Positions 47,201-58,025 of a stretch of 64,000 nt of DNA are shown piece by piece. The stretch is from Crocodylus rhombifer (lineage: Eukaryota > Chordata > Crocodylia > Crocodylidae). Under the pieces are notes generated by a model. The model was given only the letters and a program-made list of their open reading frames with translations. It was not told where the DNA came from and ran no database searches. Location of the stretch: positions 186,001 to 250,000 of the forward strand of contig JAVSML010024441.1 of the NCBI GenBank assembly GCA_038503035.1, in the 5' to 3' direction. Positions within the stretch are counted from its first letter, which is position 1. Each line of letters starts with the position of its first letter. Made by a program: the position numbers and the translations under genes.

Positions 47201-49450
47201 CTGCAGGCCATATCTGCATTTAGATCAGATGACAAAAGGGTCAAGAAACAGTTGAGAGACTATGCCAGCTTGATAGTTTAACTCCAGTCCATTTGAACTG
47301 ACTGATTCTAGTCATTCAAGAGCTGATAGACTTCGGGGCACAAACTCTTGCATGCTTCCTGATGATGCTTCCAGGAGAAGAATAAGGGGCACAACTGATT
47401 TATTCTGTATTGCTGCTGTATAGAAGACGTGAGTCTTGGAGCTGTCTGTACAATACCCTCACCAGCACTGAAACAATTGGAAATGCATTTTTCTGAAGGA
47501 GATAACATCCCAGAAGGAGGAGCCATGGCAGTTGGCTCCCTGTTGATATGCTGAGCAAGAACCCACATTGAACAGCAGAGAAACGGCTCCAGATCTCTCC
47601 TTGGCAGCTTGAAACCATCTCCAAATGACTTACTAACTCTGAACCATGTCACCGAATTATCTCTACTACTGTTCCACTGGAGAATGAGGTGTTACAGGTT
47701 GTGGGTGGACAACCTCACACATCAAGCTGAGATCTTTGTGGAAAGTTTCCTCCTCCCGCCCTCACCCTCCAACACACACCCCTGCCAACCAACCGGCTAC
47801 ACGGGCAGCAATGAGCGAAATAGTCCAGAAGAATCTCACTCATCTGAAATTTCCATCTGGGGACAATATTTCATGCCCCTCAAGCATCCGGACCCACCAT
47901 ATTCTCGCACCCTTCCAGTGTCAGAGCAGAGCAAAGCATCTCTGCCTTCTCCCCATCAACAGGGACTTGAAGCCACATCTGGATCAAGAGATGTTCTCTC
48001 ATCGGCACATTGCTCTGAGGAGAGATTTATATTTCAGGACTTGGATAGGGGGGTGGTTATTTGATCATAAAGAAAAAGATCCTTAAATTCTCCCCCTCTC
48101 TCTTACTGTATAACACAAATCCCCCCCACTAGCACATGCCTGAAAGCAGAGCTGAAACGTTAGCACAGAAAACAGGTGATAAATCACAGGGCAATTGATT
48201 CAAACCTTTCCAGGGAATGGGAAACACATGGAAGGCCTTTCTAATTAACTGTTTGATATGGCTGCAGTGAGTTCGGGTGTAGTTTCCAATGTTTTACAGT
48301 TGGCTTGTCCCAGACCTCTCCATGGTAACTGAAGTTTACCGGAAAGCTAGAAAATCCTTCTTTCTAGAGAGCTAAAGTGACTTGTTACAGTTCAGCTCAA
48401 CCACAGTGAAAAAAAAAGAAAATGCAGCGTTTCCTCTAAGAGTACACTCTCTTCTCTTTCTCTCTCTTTCCAGCTGGAAACATAAAACAAGATAAAAACT
48501 CTTCCTGCTTTTGTCTGTAAATCTCTAGTATTTATTTGTTGGTGGATTACAAGAACCTGGACTCCTTACCCGTACAGACACATGCTGAGCCTGGGAGGGA
48601 GGCAGTGGGGTTGGTGCTGAGTTCAAGGGATGGCTGAGAGGGAGAAGGGGTTGATGTACTCATTCTCCTAGCTCATCACTTTGACCCACTTTCTGCATCC
48701 TGCCCCTGGCTTGCCAACAAGTACAAGCTTTTATTCTTCACACTCAAGGTCTTTCACAGCCTCTCCCTACTTTAACTGTCCTCTCTTGTTCATGCTTAGG
48801 ATGTCACCTCTGACCACTCAGCCCTGATGCCCTCTGTCACCTGGTTGTTAAACTGCCAAGCAAGCAACTGTATGCTTGCTTTCTCCCTTGCCCGCAAAGA
48901 ACTTGAATATGATTGTGTCACAGGGACTGCTGCCAGCCCGCTGACCTGAATCTTCTCATTGTTTCTTCAATATTGCCTGTCTGCCTAGATCCTTGCGTCT
49001 CTTATCTTACTTGTAGCCTGTAAACCCTCTGGCTCAAGAATCAGCTTGTGGCTTTGTGTTTGCATGGTGATGATCACGGTGGGATCCCAATCCCTGTCTT
49101 GGGCTGCTAAGTGCTACCACAGTTCAAATAAATGAACAATTCTTTTCCAAGACCCAGCACCACATACCAGACCCAGCCAACATGCACCTCACGCTGACTG
49201 ATATTGGCAGGGTTGAGCTGAGAGTGGAGGGGAGAGTTGAATTTGGCCATGTGGGTCCTACTCTTATCTTGCAAGATAAGGGAAAATGTGGGCAACTCCC
49301 ATGGGAACTTAGTGAGTCACTGGCCTTTCACATGAGTGGGAAGGGAGGAATTGTCTCTGACACGTAACTTATTCTCAGTGGAGATCCAGGAGGTAGGCAG
49401 CAGTAGAAGGAGCCTTGAGGAACTAGCCTAGATACTTGCCCTAGTGACTT
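47201..49450. other. No gene recognised
   Basis: A 151-codon plus frame (47609-48064) and a 116-codon frame overlapping it are low-complexity Pro/Ser/His-rich readings without a domain. A (CT)n tract lies near 48450-48470. Confidence 0.4.
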
Positions 49451-49724
49451 GGGGCACCTGTACATGCGCATTGAGGCTGCTCTGACATACTGTAATTACA
49501 GTGCGTTGGAGCGCACTTGATTAACTGTGCTGGAACATGGTAATTAATTACCATGCCCCAACGGACTCTAGCATCACATGTATCAGCATTCCCACACTGA
49601 AAAACAGCAGTGGGAGCGCTTTAACTAAAGCTCATCTGACAAGCTTTAGTTAAAGCGCCCCTGCCAGCATTTTTCAGCATGGGAACGCTGATGCATGTGA
49701 CATGTGATACATGTGACACCCCCC
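49451..49724. mobile_element. Foldback MITE
   Basis: The centre is a long inverted repeat. 49584-49632 pairs with 49642-49690 at about 78% identity, with a 9-base loop, and the innermost 20 bp match almost exactly ('ctttaactaaagct'/'agctttagttaaag'). Pairing continues outward through 'catcacatgtatcag'/'ctgatgcatgtgaca' to ends 'ggggcacctgtacatg' and 'catgtgacacccccc'. This is a nonautonomous palindromic element. Confidence 0.78.
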
Positions 49725-52604
49725 CACACACACACCCTTGCCTCCCAGAGACGTGTATAAACACCCTTCCGGCCAGATCTGAACCAGATGAGTTGGTGCC
49801 TAAACAGAGCTAGTAGATGCAAGGTGCCTACTTCCTCCACAACAATATAGCTCCATGTTGACCCCGCTCCAGCAGTTGCAAAAACACTTGGGCATCTAGA
49901 TTCATTAGTTTGCGCTGGCTTGAAAAGATACCCAGGCATCTCGGGCTGGCACCAGAATTGCATGTACTTTAAGAGAGCCCAGGTTCACACAGTGTTTGCG
50001 AAGATACCAGCATGCATTTCAGCGATGGAGATTGAAATGACCCACAGAAGCCAAAAAACCTCATCAGTAAGGAATGCTGAGCTATCAGTAAACAATTAAA
50101 CTCCTCATTTGCAAAAACCACAATTTTCGCGCTTCATCACTTTAGCAATGATTTTAAATAATTTTGCTCATCATGTTCAGCTCCCTAACGGCTCTGCCCG
50201 GGTACACGATGCTCTTCCTATCCGAGCAGTTGCGTAACATTGCTGTGCAAAATTTGCAAATCTGTGTCCTACCACCTCAGCAGTGAGTGCACTTAGTGGG
50301 ATAAGTGCTACTTATCTTCAAGAGCTGCATAAATGGCCACATCCTCCATTCTTATCAGTATTGACTCAGCCTTCTCTTGGCAAAACTCTGACTGAACTCC
50401 GTGGAAGTCGTGCTGTAAGACTGAGACAAAAGTGACTTACGTGTTTTAAATTCAAATAAAATCTCGGTACAATGGGATTTAATCATTGACTTCAGTGGAA
50501 TCAAGGTGGGATTTGACTATCAAGTAGGTAACATATTGGAAAACACCTGCTTTCCACGGTTCTCCTTTCTTCTCCTTTCCCAGCTTCTCGGGAGAGATGA
50601 TGAGAGAACAACTGGGCACAGCTGCCAGAGCTGGGAGGAAGTGAGAAGCTGCCCCAGCTGTGGGGTCCCAGGTTGCAAAACCGGCATTTAACAGAAATTG
50701 AGATTTGACTCTTTCGTTTTATTGGATTTGTTTTCACAGGACCCTTTCTGCACCAGGGCTCTGTGGAGCCTGGAACCATTATTACACACCTGGCCCAACA
50801 ATTGCTGATTTCCTTTCCAGGGGAATAAATTATTTGTGAAGCAACAGGGAAAAGTGACCTGACCACCGATTGGCTGCCTGTTGTTTGGCCCATTGTGAAG
50901 ATGTCTGAATGGTCAGAAAAATGGATTCACTGAGGATGGAGGGCCTTATCCAGAGCCACTGATGCCAGAGGCAACACTCCCATTGGCATTAAATAGCTCC
51001 TAATCCAAAATGGCTAGTACCAGTTAGATAAATACATTGCGGCCAATTCCTTGGACTTGAAAAGTTCCAACAGTCTCGTTCTCACTTGGCATCAGGCTTT
51101 CCCAGGTCCCCTCAAGCCATTCCAGTAGAGGGATCTAATTCAAGGTCCGCTTAGCGCCAAAGGGTGGAACTCACTAATGTAGGACAGGCTTGTGCAGAAG
51201 CCAGTGCATCACTTCAGTGGCTGCCTGGGTACTGCAAGGGGAACTGGTCAAAATGTTTTCACTTACCTTTTTATTTGGTTGTAAAATGGCTTATTGAGCA
51301 AAACATTTTCATGGAACCTTTCTTCTGGGGGATATATTCCAGTTTTTCACCACAAAACCTCCTGAAAAACATTTCTGGCATGCTGATAAGCATGCTCTTT
51401 ACTTATAAACAGATGAAACTGTTTCCAGGGCAGGTTTAAAAGAAAACAAACAAACAATCAATCAAAATTAAAGCCTTTTGCCAAAAATAGTTGGCATTTC
51501 TTTTGATCAGCTCTAACTGGCAGGACTTTCTCAAAAGGAATGACTTGCACCTTGATCTTGCTCTAAATGGGTCATGTTTGTGGATGGCCCTGTCTTATTT
51601 AAAGCCTAGCACTTGGTAAAGAAAATGAAACTGGAGGCTTTCCAATGACTTCAAGAAGCGATGGCTTAGACCTCTGGTTTACCCAGCCGTGTATCAGAAA
51701 GAGAATACTTTTCCCTTAGGTTTGTCAATGCTGAAATGCCTTCTTAGGTGCACTGTGCAGTACAATGCAACCTCCTCTGCTAGCTACAAAAGCACTTTCA
51801 TTTTGAAAACCCAGCAAGTTATTCAAGGCTGACACCCAAGAATCTCCTCTTGGCATGTGCTATAGCAGCCCCAAAAGCCTGTTTCCATCACATTGCTAAA
51901 ACAGTGTTCGGGAGTGGGGCTTTATAGACTCTGACCCATTTTATAGACATGTATCTTCATTTTATAGACTCAGTTGATGTGCTGGCCTGCGAGACCTTCT
52001 GTTTACCATGTTTAGCTGTTTCCTCTGTGTGTTAACACTCTTCCAGACAGTCAATAACTGACTCAGAGCACATGCGACAGAGAACAGGTGTTGCAGACAA
52101 AAGCCCAGCCTTGTACTGGGAACTTCCCTTTCATCATGGCTCAGCCTTTGTGCTTGGTCTGAGCAGGGGAATAGGCAACAGGCAGGGGGCTGGTTAGCTT
52201 GGTACAGAGTCAGAATTGCCCCCAGTCATGCCAAGATCCCGATGAGAAAGCCTCTTATGCAATACTAGGAGAATGGATTTCGCTATGTCCCAGCAGGCAA
52301 GAGGTTGCTTCACACTTGTTAGGACAGTACAGGAAAGAGTGGGGGTTGGGGGAGGGAGAAGATGAGTGGCTTAAAGGGCTGGTAATGGACTAGGATGAGT
52401 TCTTCCTCCAGGCAACTGGGTCAAATGTGGTGAAAGAAAGATGACCCCTTGTGAGCACTGCAGCTGGTGACTTGGGAATGCTTCTCTAGCAAACTCAAAG
52501 AAACCACTATATAGAGCCTTTCTTGACAGCCATTGCCAAGGGGACCAAGGACTGAAATGGCCAATGAGCATGAAGTCCCTTCTGCTCTCCAGGGCTGGGG
52601 ACAG
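49725..52604. other. No gene recognised; possible conserved noncoding DNA
   Basis: 50080-50280 ('aaaccacaattttcgcgctt' and 'gattttaaataattttgctc') is free of repeat signatures and looks like a candidate conserved noncoding element. That is an impression only. Frames are short. Confidence 0.35.
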
Positions 52605-54015
52605 AAGTTACACATAAACCAGTTTAAGTGATCAGAAACTGGTTTAAACCTGTAGCAGACAAGAAATTCTGTACACGTAAACTGCTTTCAAGATGACCAA
52701 AACTGGTTGCATGTAGTATCAGACTTAACTGATTTAAATCAAATCAGTTTATGGACTTCTGTCCCAGACCCCTTCCTGGTTCAAGTTAACTCACAGTCCC
52801 TCAGCATCCCAGCATGCTTTGCAGCCCCGAGCTATGCTGCCTGCTCCAGTGGAGCAGGGACTGCCTCGCCCCTCTGCTCCTTAGCCTGCTTCCTGCCTGT
52901 GTCCGTCAGCCCACAGGGATGGTGGGGGGAGGGAACAGACCCCCAGGTCCCCCTAGCCAGGGTCTAACACAGCACATGATGTGAGGGAAAGTCCCTGTGG
53001 TGGAGGCTTTTCAGACCCAGGCAGCCCTCTCCCCTCCTCTTTGCCCCTTCCCAGCTGCTGATTGCTTCATTGGCTGCCACAGGACGGAGGGAAAAGGACC
53101 GGAAAGGAGGGAAAACTGGGTGCCTGCCCATTCAGCCCAATATGGGGGCACCAGGAGCTCCTGCCTTGGGGGGATTCCCCCTCACACCCCAGCTCAGGGT
53201 CCCCCAGGAAGCTGAGGTCATGGGCAACTGGTGCCAGCTGAATGGGGGGGAAGGGGGAGCATGTGCCTCCCCAGTGGCCAGTCACCGACCAGGGCAGGGG
53301 TGTCCCCTGGCAGATGATGGTCCTATGAGTCTCAGGCAGCTTCAGGGAGTGGAAGGACATGCTCCTGCTTCTCCCCAGCTGTTTTTGCTTTAGCTGCTGT
53401 GAGTCGGAGGCAAAAGTAATTCGGGGGAACAGGAATTTCCCTCTGCTCCCTAGGTTATCCCTGAGACTTGCAGCAGCTAAGGCAAAGGCTTCGGGAAGAG
53501 AAGAATTCCCCTCAGCTCCCTGGGGCAGCCTGGGGTTGGGGGACCCTGGTCTGGGGTGAGGGAAGCTCCCCAAGGCAGGGGCTCCCCAGTGGCCCCACCC
53601 TGGGCTGCATGGGCAGGCACCTGGCCTGGAGGACTACTTCTCCCTCCAGCAGAAGCAATCAGCAGGCGGAAAGGGGTAGAAGAGGATTCCCTTCAGCTCC
53701 CCAGGGCTGCCTGGGCCGGGGAACCCCGGCTGGGGAACACCTAAGGGAGAGGCTTCCCCAAAGTGGGCCAGTACCTGGACAGGGGGCTCCTTAACCCCTG
53801 TGGGGAGACACTTGGCTGGGCTGGCAATGGCCACCAGGCTGAGAGATGTGCTGTAGTGCTCCCTGCCTACTGGCCTGGGTCAGTGCAGGCATCCCCCTGC
53901 CTTTCCCAATTAAAAACTGAATGTCAGTTCATTTGGTTATCAGTTCAACCTTCACAGCTTAAAGGAAACTGCCTAGATTGAATCAATTCAGCCACAGGCT
54001 TTCTGAGTGTCTGTA
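52605..54015. repeat. Composite repeat with AT-rich ends and GC-rich core
   Basis: The left shoulder has 'aaaccagtttaagtgatcag', then 'aaactggttta' (a short palindrome), and the right shoulder has 'gattgaatcaattcagcc' and 'ttggttatcagttcaacc'. These are weakly inverted relative to each other. Between them (52800-53900) is GC-rich sequence containing an imperfect ~178-bp duplication. The pattern suggests a nonautonomous DNA element of about 1.4 kb. The terminal repeats are too worn for certainty. Open frames up to 168 codons on both strands are composition artefacts. Confidence 0.4.
53470..53800. repeat. ~178-bp imperfect tandem duplication
   Basis: 'agaattcccctcagctccct', then 'ggggcagcctggg' (about 53505), recurs as 'aggattcccttcagctcccc', then 'agggctgcctggg' (about 53683). 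'cagcagctaaggcaaagg' and 'agcagaagcaatcagcagg' align upstream of them. Confidence 0.6.
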
Positions 54016-54349
54016 CTTAGCCCTGAGGTTACTACTTCTATCAACAGTGGCCTTCAGACTTCTGGCAAACTACCAGTGCAGCTCCTTTGGGCACTGATAA
54101 GTTAGGCTATCCCCTTCCTCTTCTTCCTTGTGTAGTTGTCTTGGTGCAGGAGTCAACAAAGGGAAGGGAAAGGGGGCAAGAGGCTGAGTCTGAGCAATCT
54201 GGGATTTTAATAGTAAGCCTGGTGTGGATTTTCTTTTGTAGTGCCCTCTCAGACCTGTCTAGGGACTCCTCTTTGTACAGAGTGACATTCCTGAACACCA
54301 TGCAGTGTAAAGATGGAAGGTCTTTGTCATCGTTGTCTTGTCTCCGATA

Positions 54350-54965
54350 CAACCTTTCTATGTGGTCTGTTACCAATATTCTGCACAGGCCACTGCTTCT
54401 GGTGTTGATGTTGCCAGATCTTGTGGGGTGCTTTGCGGTGCTACAGGGCATCTCAGGAGATGGTCCATGGTTGGCTTCTCCTGACAAACACATTGGTCGG
54501 TTGGATAGAGGCTCCGTGATTTCATGAGAAAGTTTCATCTTCAGAGGCCCATTCTCAATCCGCTCAGGCTCCTCCATGTATGTCATTTGGAGTTGGAGCC
54601 AGATGCTCACCTAGTTTCTCCCATTGTTTGCCAGAGGGTAATTCTGGTTGATTCTGGTGATGCGGTCAATGGTATGGTAGAGGACAAAAAGCTATTTCTC
54701 AATGACAGATGATGGTGCACTGGTTGACGCCCATATAGCAGGCGGCAGGCGTCACACTCTTGTACCTGCCAATCAATGTCACCTGCTACTTTCCTCCTAA
54801 TGCAAGGGGGTGCTATGCCAGATGGTGTGTATAGGCCGGGAACAGGAGTGGGTTTTAGGCAGCCTGTTATAGTTCTACCTGTATCATTTAGGGTGGTGTC
54901 AATATGTTTACTGTGATTTGAGCATCCCCAGGCCGTGCAGGTATAAGGGAAAGTGTAAGAGGTTG
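54350..54965 (-). pseudogene. LINE (non-CR1) ORF2 C-terminus, decayed
   Basis: The minus-strand translation gives 'WGCSNHSKHIDTTLNDTG', 'GCLKPTPVPGL' and 'GIAPPCIRRKVAGD'. In another frame it gives 'CVCQEKPTMDHLLRCP', then 'DLATSTPEAVACAEYW' and a stop. This is the order of the end of a non-LTR retrotransposon polyprotein: post-RT 'AEYCAPVW..S.H...VD..LN.TMR...G..+.TP.PWLP..S.IAPP..RR', then a C-x-C...H-x4-C knuckle. At least two frameshifts and several stops show it is dead. The RT catalytic part is missing (5' truncation). It differs from CR1. The exact clade is not resolved. Confidence 0.7.
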
Positions 54966-54977
54966 CCTAGTGCTCCA

Positions 54978-55067
54978 CAATTCTCATATGCCTGTGTTTA
55001 CTGAACCTAGTGATCACTATAGCAATTCTCATATGCCTGTGTTTACTGAACCTAGTGATCACTATAG
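54978..55067. repeat. Perfect 45-bp tandem duplication
   Basis: Two identical units (54978-55022, 55023-55067), each starting 'caattctcatatgcctg' and ending 'gatcactatag', lie just beyond the LINE remnant. 45 is a multiple of three, so a 93-codon frame passes through, but nothing suggests it is coding. Perfect identity suggests recent origin, or an assembly artefact. Confidence 0.97.
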
Positions 55068-57839
55068 CAAGGGCCTGTCCCTTGAAAAGGAGAGGGAGCC
55101 CATGGCTACAGCTCCCCTGTCATCAGACTTTTGGCTGCAGCATTTACCTGAGCCAGGCAGCACAGGCAACAAATGGTGTGAACACATAATGGCAGGGGCC
55201 TCAAAACAGGCTATGCCAGCCCACCCAGACTCTGGGTATGTGCTCAGGTAGCCTGCACATGCTGAAGCTTGCGATGCTGTGGCTTTGCTGTTCTCCTCCC
55301 CTGAGCTGGCTGGCTTAAAGCGAGCTCAGGTAGATCTCTCAGGCTGCCATCACACCTCTGGCTGCAGCATATACAAGGCATGAATCTGCCCTAGCATTTG
55401 ATTCTGCCTACAGTCAGATCAGTGAAAACCCCTGTCAACTTCCAGGTCAGGCAGTGGCATGGGACTTGCAGCTCTCTCACATCCCTGGCTGGACTGTCCT
55501 CTCGATTACACCAGGTTAACTCTTTTGACCTCAGGGCGGTTCCTCCAGAGCTACATTGCCATGAGCCAGAGCAGGATCTGGCCACACATCCCCAGGGAGT
55601 GTTATATCTGTCCATATCTCTTTGGCCCTCTTCCATACATGCAGAGCCCCTTCCTCCCCCCTCCCTTCCTTGCTGGGAGAGCAGGTGCTGGAAGATAAGC
55701 TTCCGAAACCAGTCAGATTGTCTCTGGAAGCAGGGTTCCCACCAACCTCTGGGAGGTTTCACACAGCTTGGGTCCCTGGCATCAGTGCACTGAACAGAGC
55801 AGGGGGGCAATGGGTGTGGGGTTGCGGGGATGTGGAAATGTGATAATGCAAGAATGCGACTTCTCAGCACTGGCCTTTGAGGGACAGGGTAAGGGGATCC
55901 AGCGGAGACCAAAGGAGCAGCAGAAAGCGAGCCTGGGAAATCAGACGTCCATGCAAGAGCCCCACCTTCCCTGCACAGGCCATTAACTCATTCGTAGGCT
56001 GTTCCCAGTAAGACTGCACTGCTGATCTGCAGAGACTCAGGAGCAAAAGAGGCAAACCCAGGTGGAAAGAAACCATTACAACTTGCATCCTTTCCAGCAG
56101 CCACCCAGAGACCCCCTTTGTGTACAACTCTGTGGCCTGAGCCTGTGACAAGGGGCGATACAGAACCCAGGAGACCTGCTTCAAGTCTCCTCTAACTGCT
56201 AGGCCACACTTCACTCCCAGAGTCCTGATCCCTAGCACCAGATCTCTGATGATCTACCATTCCCCATTGCAGACAGGGCTGCTGGGTAAGCCACTTCTCT
56301 GACCTGAGCCTCATTTCCCCCATCTGTAAAATGGAGGCCATTCCCACCAGGCCCCATGGGACTATAACAGTTATGGAGCTGGTTGGTAAAGCCCTAGTTA
56401 AAGCTCCCTAGAAACACACAAGATCATTTAAAACATCTTGACTGGATCCATACTGTCCCCTCACCATTCAGCCCTGCCAACATCCTAGAGGACACATCTC
56501 CAGGTGTCCTGCATTTTTAGCTTCAGACACTTAAATATGACAGATCCATGAGAGAGTGCTCCAGATCCAGATCCATTCAGGAGCTGGTCATAGTGGGACT
56601 CATGCAGGCTCACTGGGCCAGTTTACACTCTCTCTGTGCCCCATCCACTCCTGCTCCAAACCCTGGAAATGAGGCGCTATAGCTGCCTCCTCTGCCTTAT
56701 TTCCAGGGCTTGGCGTGCATTCACGGGGAGGGTTGTGTTTCACAGTGATGCTTCTAGCTCCCCACAGAGGCAGGGCAGACAAGCCCAGGAAGGCCTGGTG
56801 TGCCTGGCTGTGAGCAGAGAAGTCCCCAGCAAACACGAACTGAACCAAACCAAACCAAAGGCTTTCACAACTCAGCAAAGATCCAGTGTGGGTTTTAGCT
56901 GGCTCATGGGTCACTCACCCCTTGTTTTATAACAGCTCAAACAGGAATCAGCTGGACCTACAGCCAAATGCACTGTTTATGGGAACGGATGAGTTCCCCA
57001 TCAGTCTACCTCTTGTTAATGGGTGTTTGTTTGCGGAGGGCTTGGCTCTGAGCTGTGGCTGCTGTCTGTGTCCATGCTGTGCATGCCTCTCCAGCCCCTT
57101 GCATTTACTGAACCATTGGACTCATTAGGAACTTACTCACTCACAGATAATATCACTATTGAGATATTGGAGCAGTCCTGCAGGGCCTGGAGAAGGGCCT
57201 CCCTAGAGAGGAGTCTGTGTAGTGTTTACTGTATACGGCTGGTTACAGAGGCATCTGGAAGGTCTTGGAGGCAAAGCCTAATCAACCCCTTGTTTAAGGA
57301 CTGAGACAGCTTTTCTGAGCCCCAGCCAGTCCCAGATCCCAAGGTACATGTAGCCTCCACTGGCCAGGGATGGGATTTGTAGTGCTCTGGAGATGGAGAG
57401 ACAGGGGAGGCTGCTGCAAGTTTATTGACCCTGACTAGATTGAGATATTATACATCTGACAAGGAAGATTTCTGAGACCAGACTGCTCTTTAATTTAGTA
57501 AAGACAGAACACAATCCCATGAAGGAAAGCCAAAGACAGGGAAATGCAGATTGGAAGGAAAGCTGGAGTCAGCATTACTTAAAGTCTCTCATTCTAGGCT
57601 GGCAAAATCTGCAGTAGCTCCAGAAGTTACAGGCCTGATGAGTAGTTACCAGGTGAAATCCTGTGATCCAGGGCAGACCAGAGGATTAGCTACCTGATAT
57701 AATAGAAGCCTCTCGACAGCTTTGGCTGCAGTGTCCACAGTATCATAAAGGTTTAAACAGAGGTTCATCCCTTATGAAGGGGGAAAGCTGCCGCTTTTTT
57801 CCAGAGTGATGACCTGGTCACCAAGGGAGGAGTAGGGTA
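55068..57839. other. No gene recognised; MIR at 56235-56400
   Basis: 56235-56400 holds a plus-strand MIR ('gtaagccacttctctgacc', 'tgagcctcatttcccccatc', 'tgtaaaatggaggcc'). Elsewhere frames up to 173 codons (55391-55912, minus) have no recognisable domain and overlap opposite-strand frames. Confidence 0.45.
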
Positions 57840-58025
57840 TAATTCAGATTCAGAATGGAAACGTGGCTTCTGTTCCCCACTCTGCCACTGATTTGTTGGG
57901 GGACCTTGGGCAATTCATTACACCACTTTATGCCTCAATTTCTTAATATGTAAAATGGAAAACTTGAGGCTGTGATTTATTTAGGCTAAAAGCCCGACAG
58001 ATAGCAATGCATCGGTATTATTAAA
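57840..58025 (+). repeat. MIR SINE
   Basis: Nearly full plus-strand MIR: 'gtggcttctgttccccactc', 'tgccactgatttgttggggg', 'accttgggcaattcattaca', 'cctcaatttcttaatatgta' and 'aaatggaaaac'. It ends near a 'tcggtattattaa' phrase like the MIR 3' end. Confidence 0.75.

Noticed and set aside
47609..48064. 151-codon plus-strand frame
   Set aside because: Low-complexity Pro/Ser/His reading, no known motif, overlapped by another open frame.
53067..53573. 168-codon minus-strand frame in GC-rich DNA
   Set aside because: Opposite-strand and alternative frames are equally open. GC-rich repeat core with no recognisable protein.
55391..55912. 173-codon minus-strand frame
   Set aside because: Overlaps several open plus-strand frames and shows no domain or splice context.
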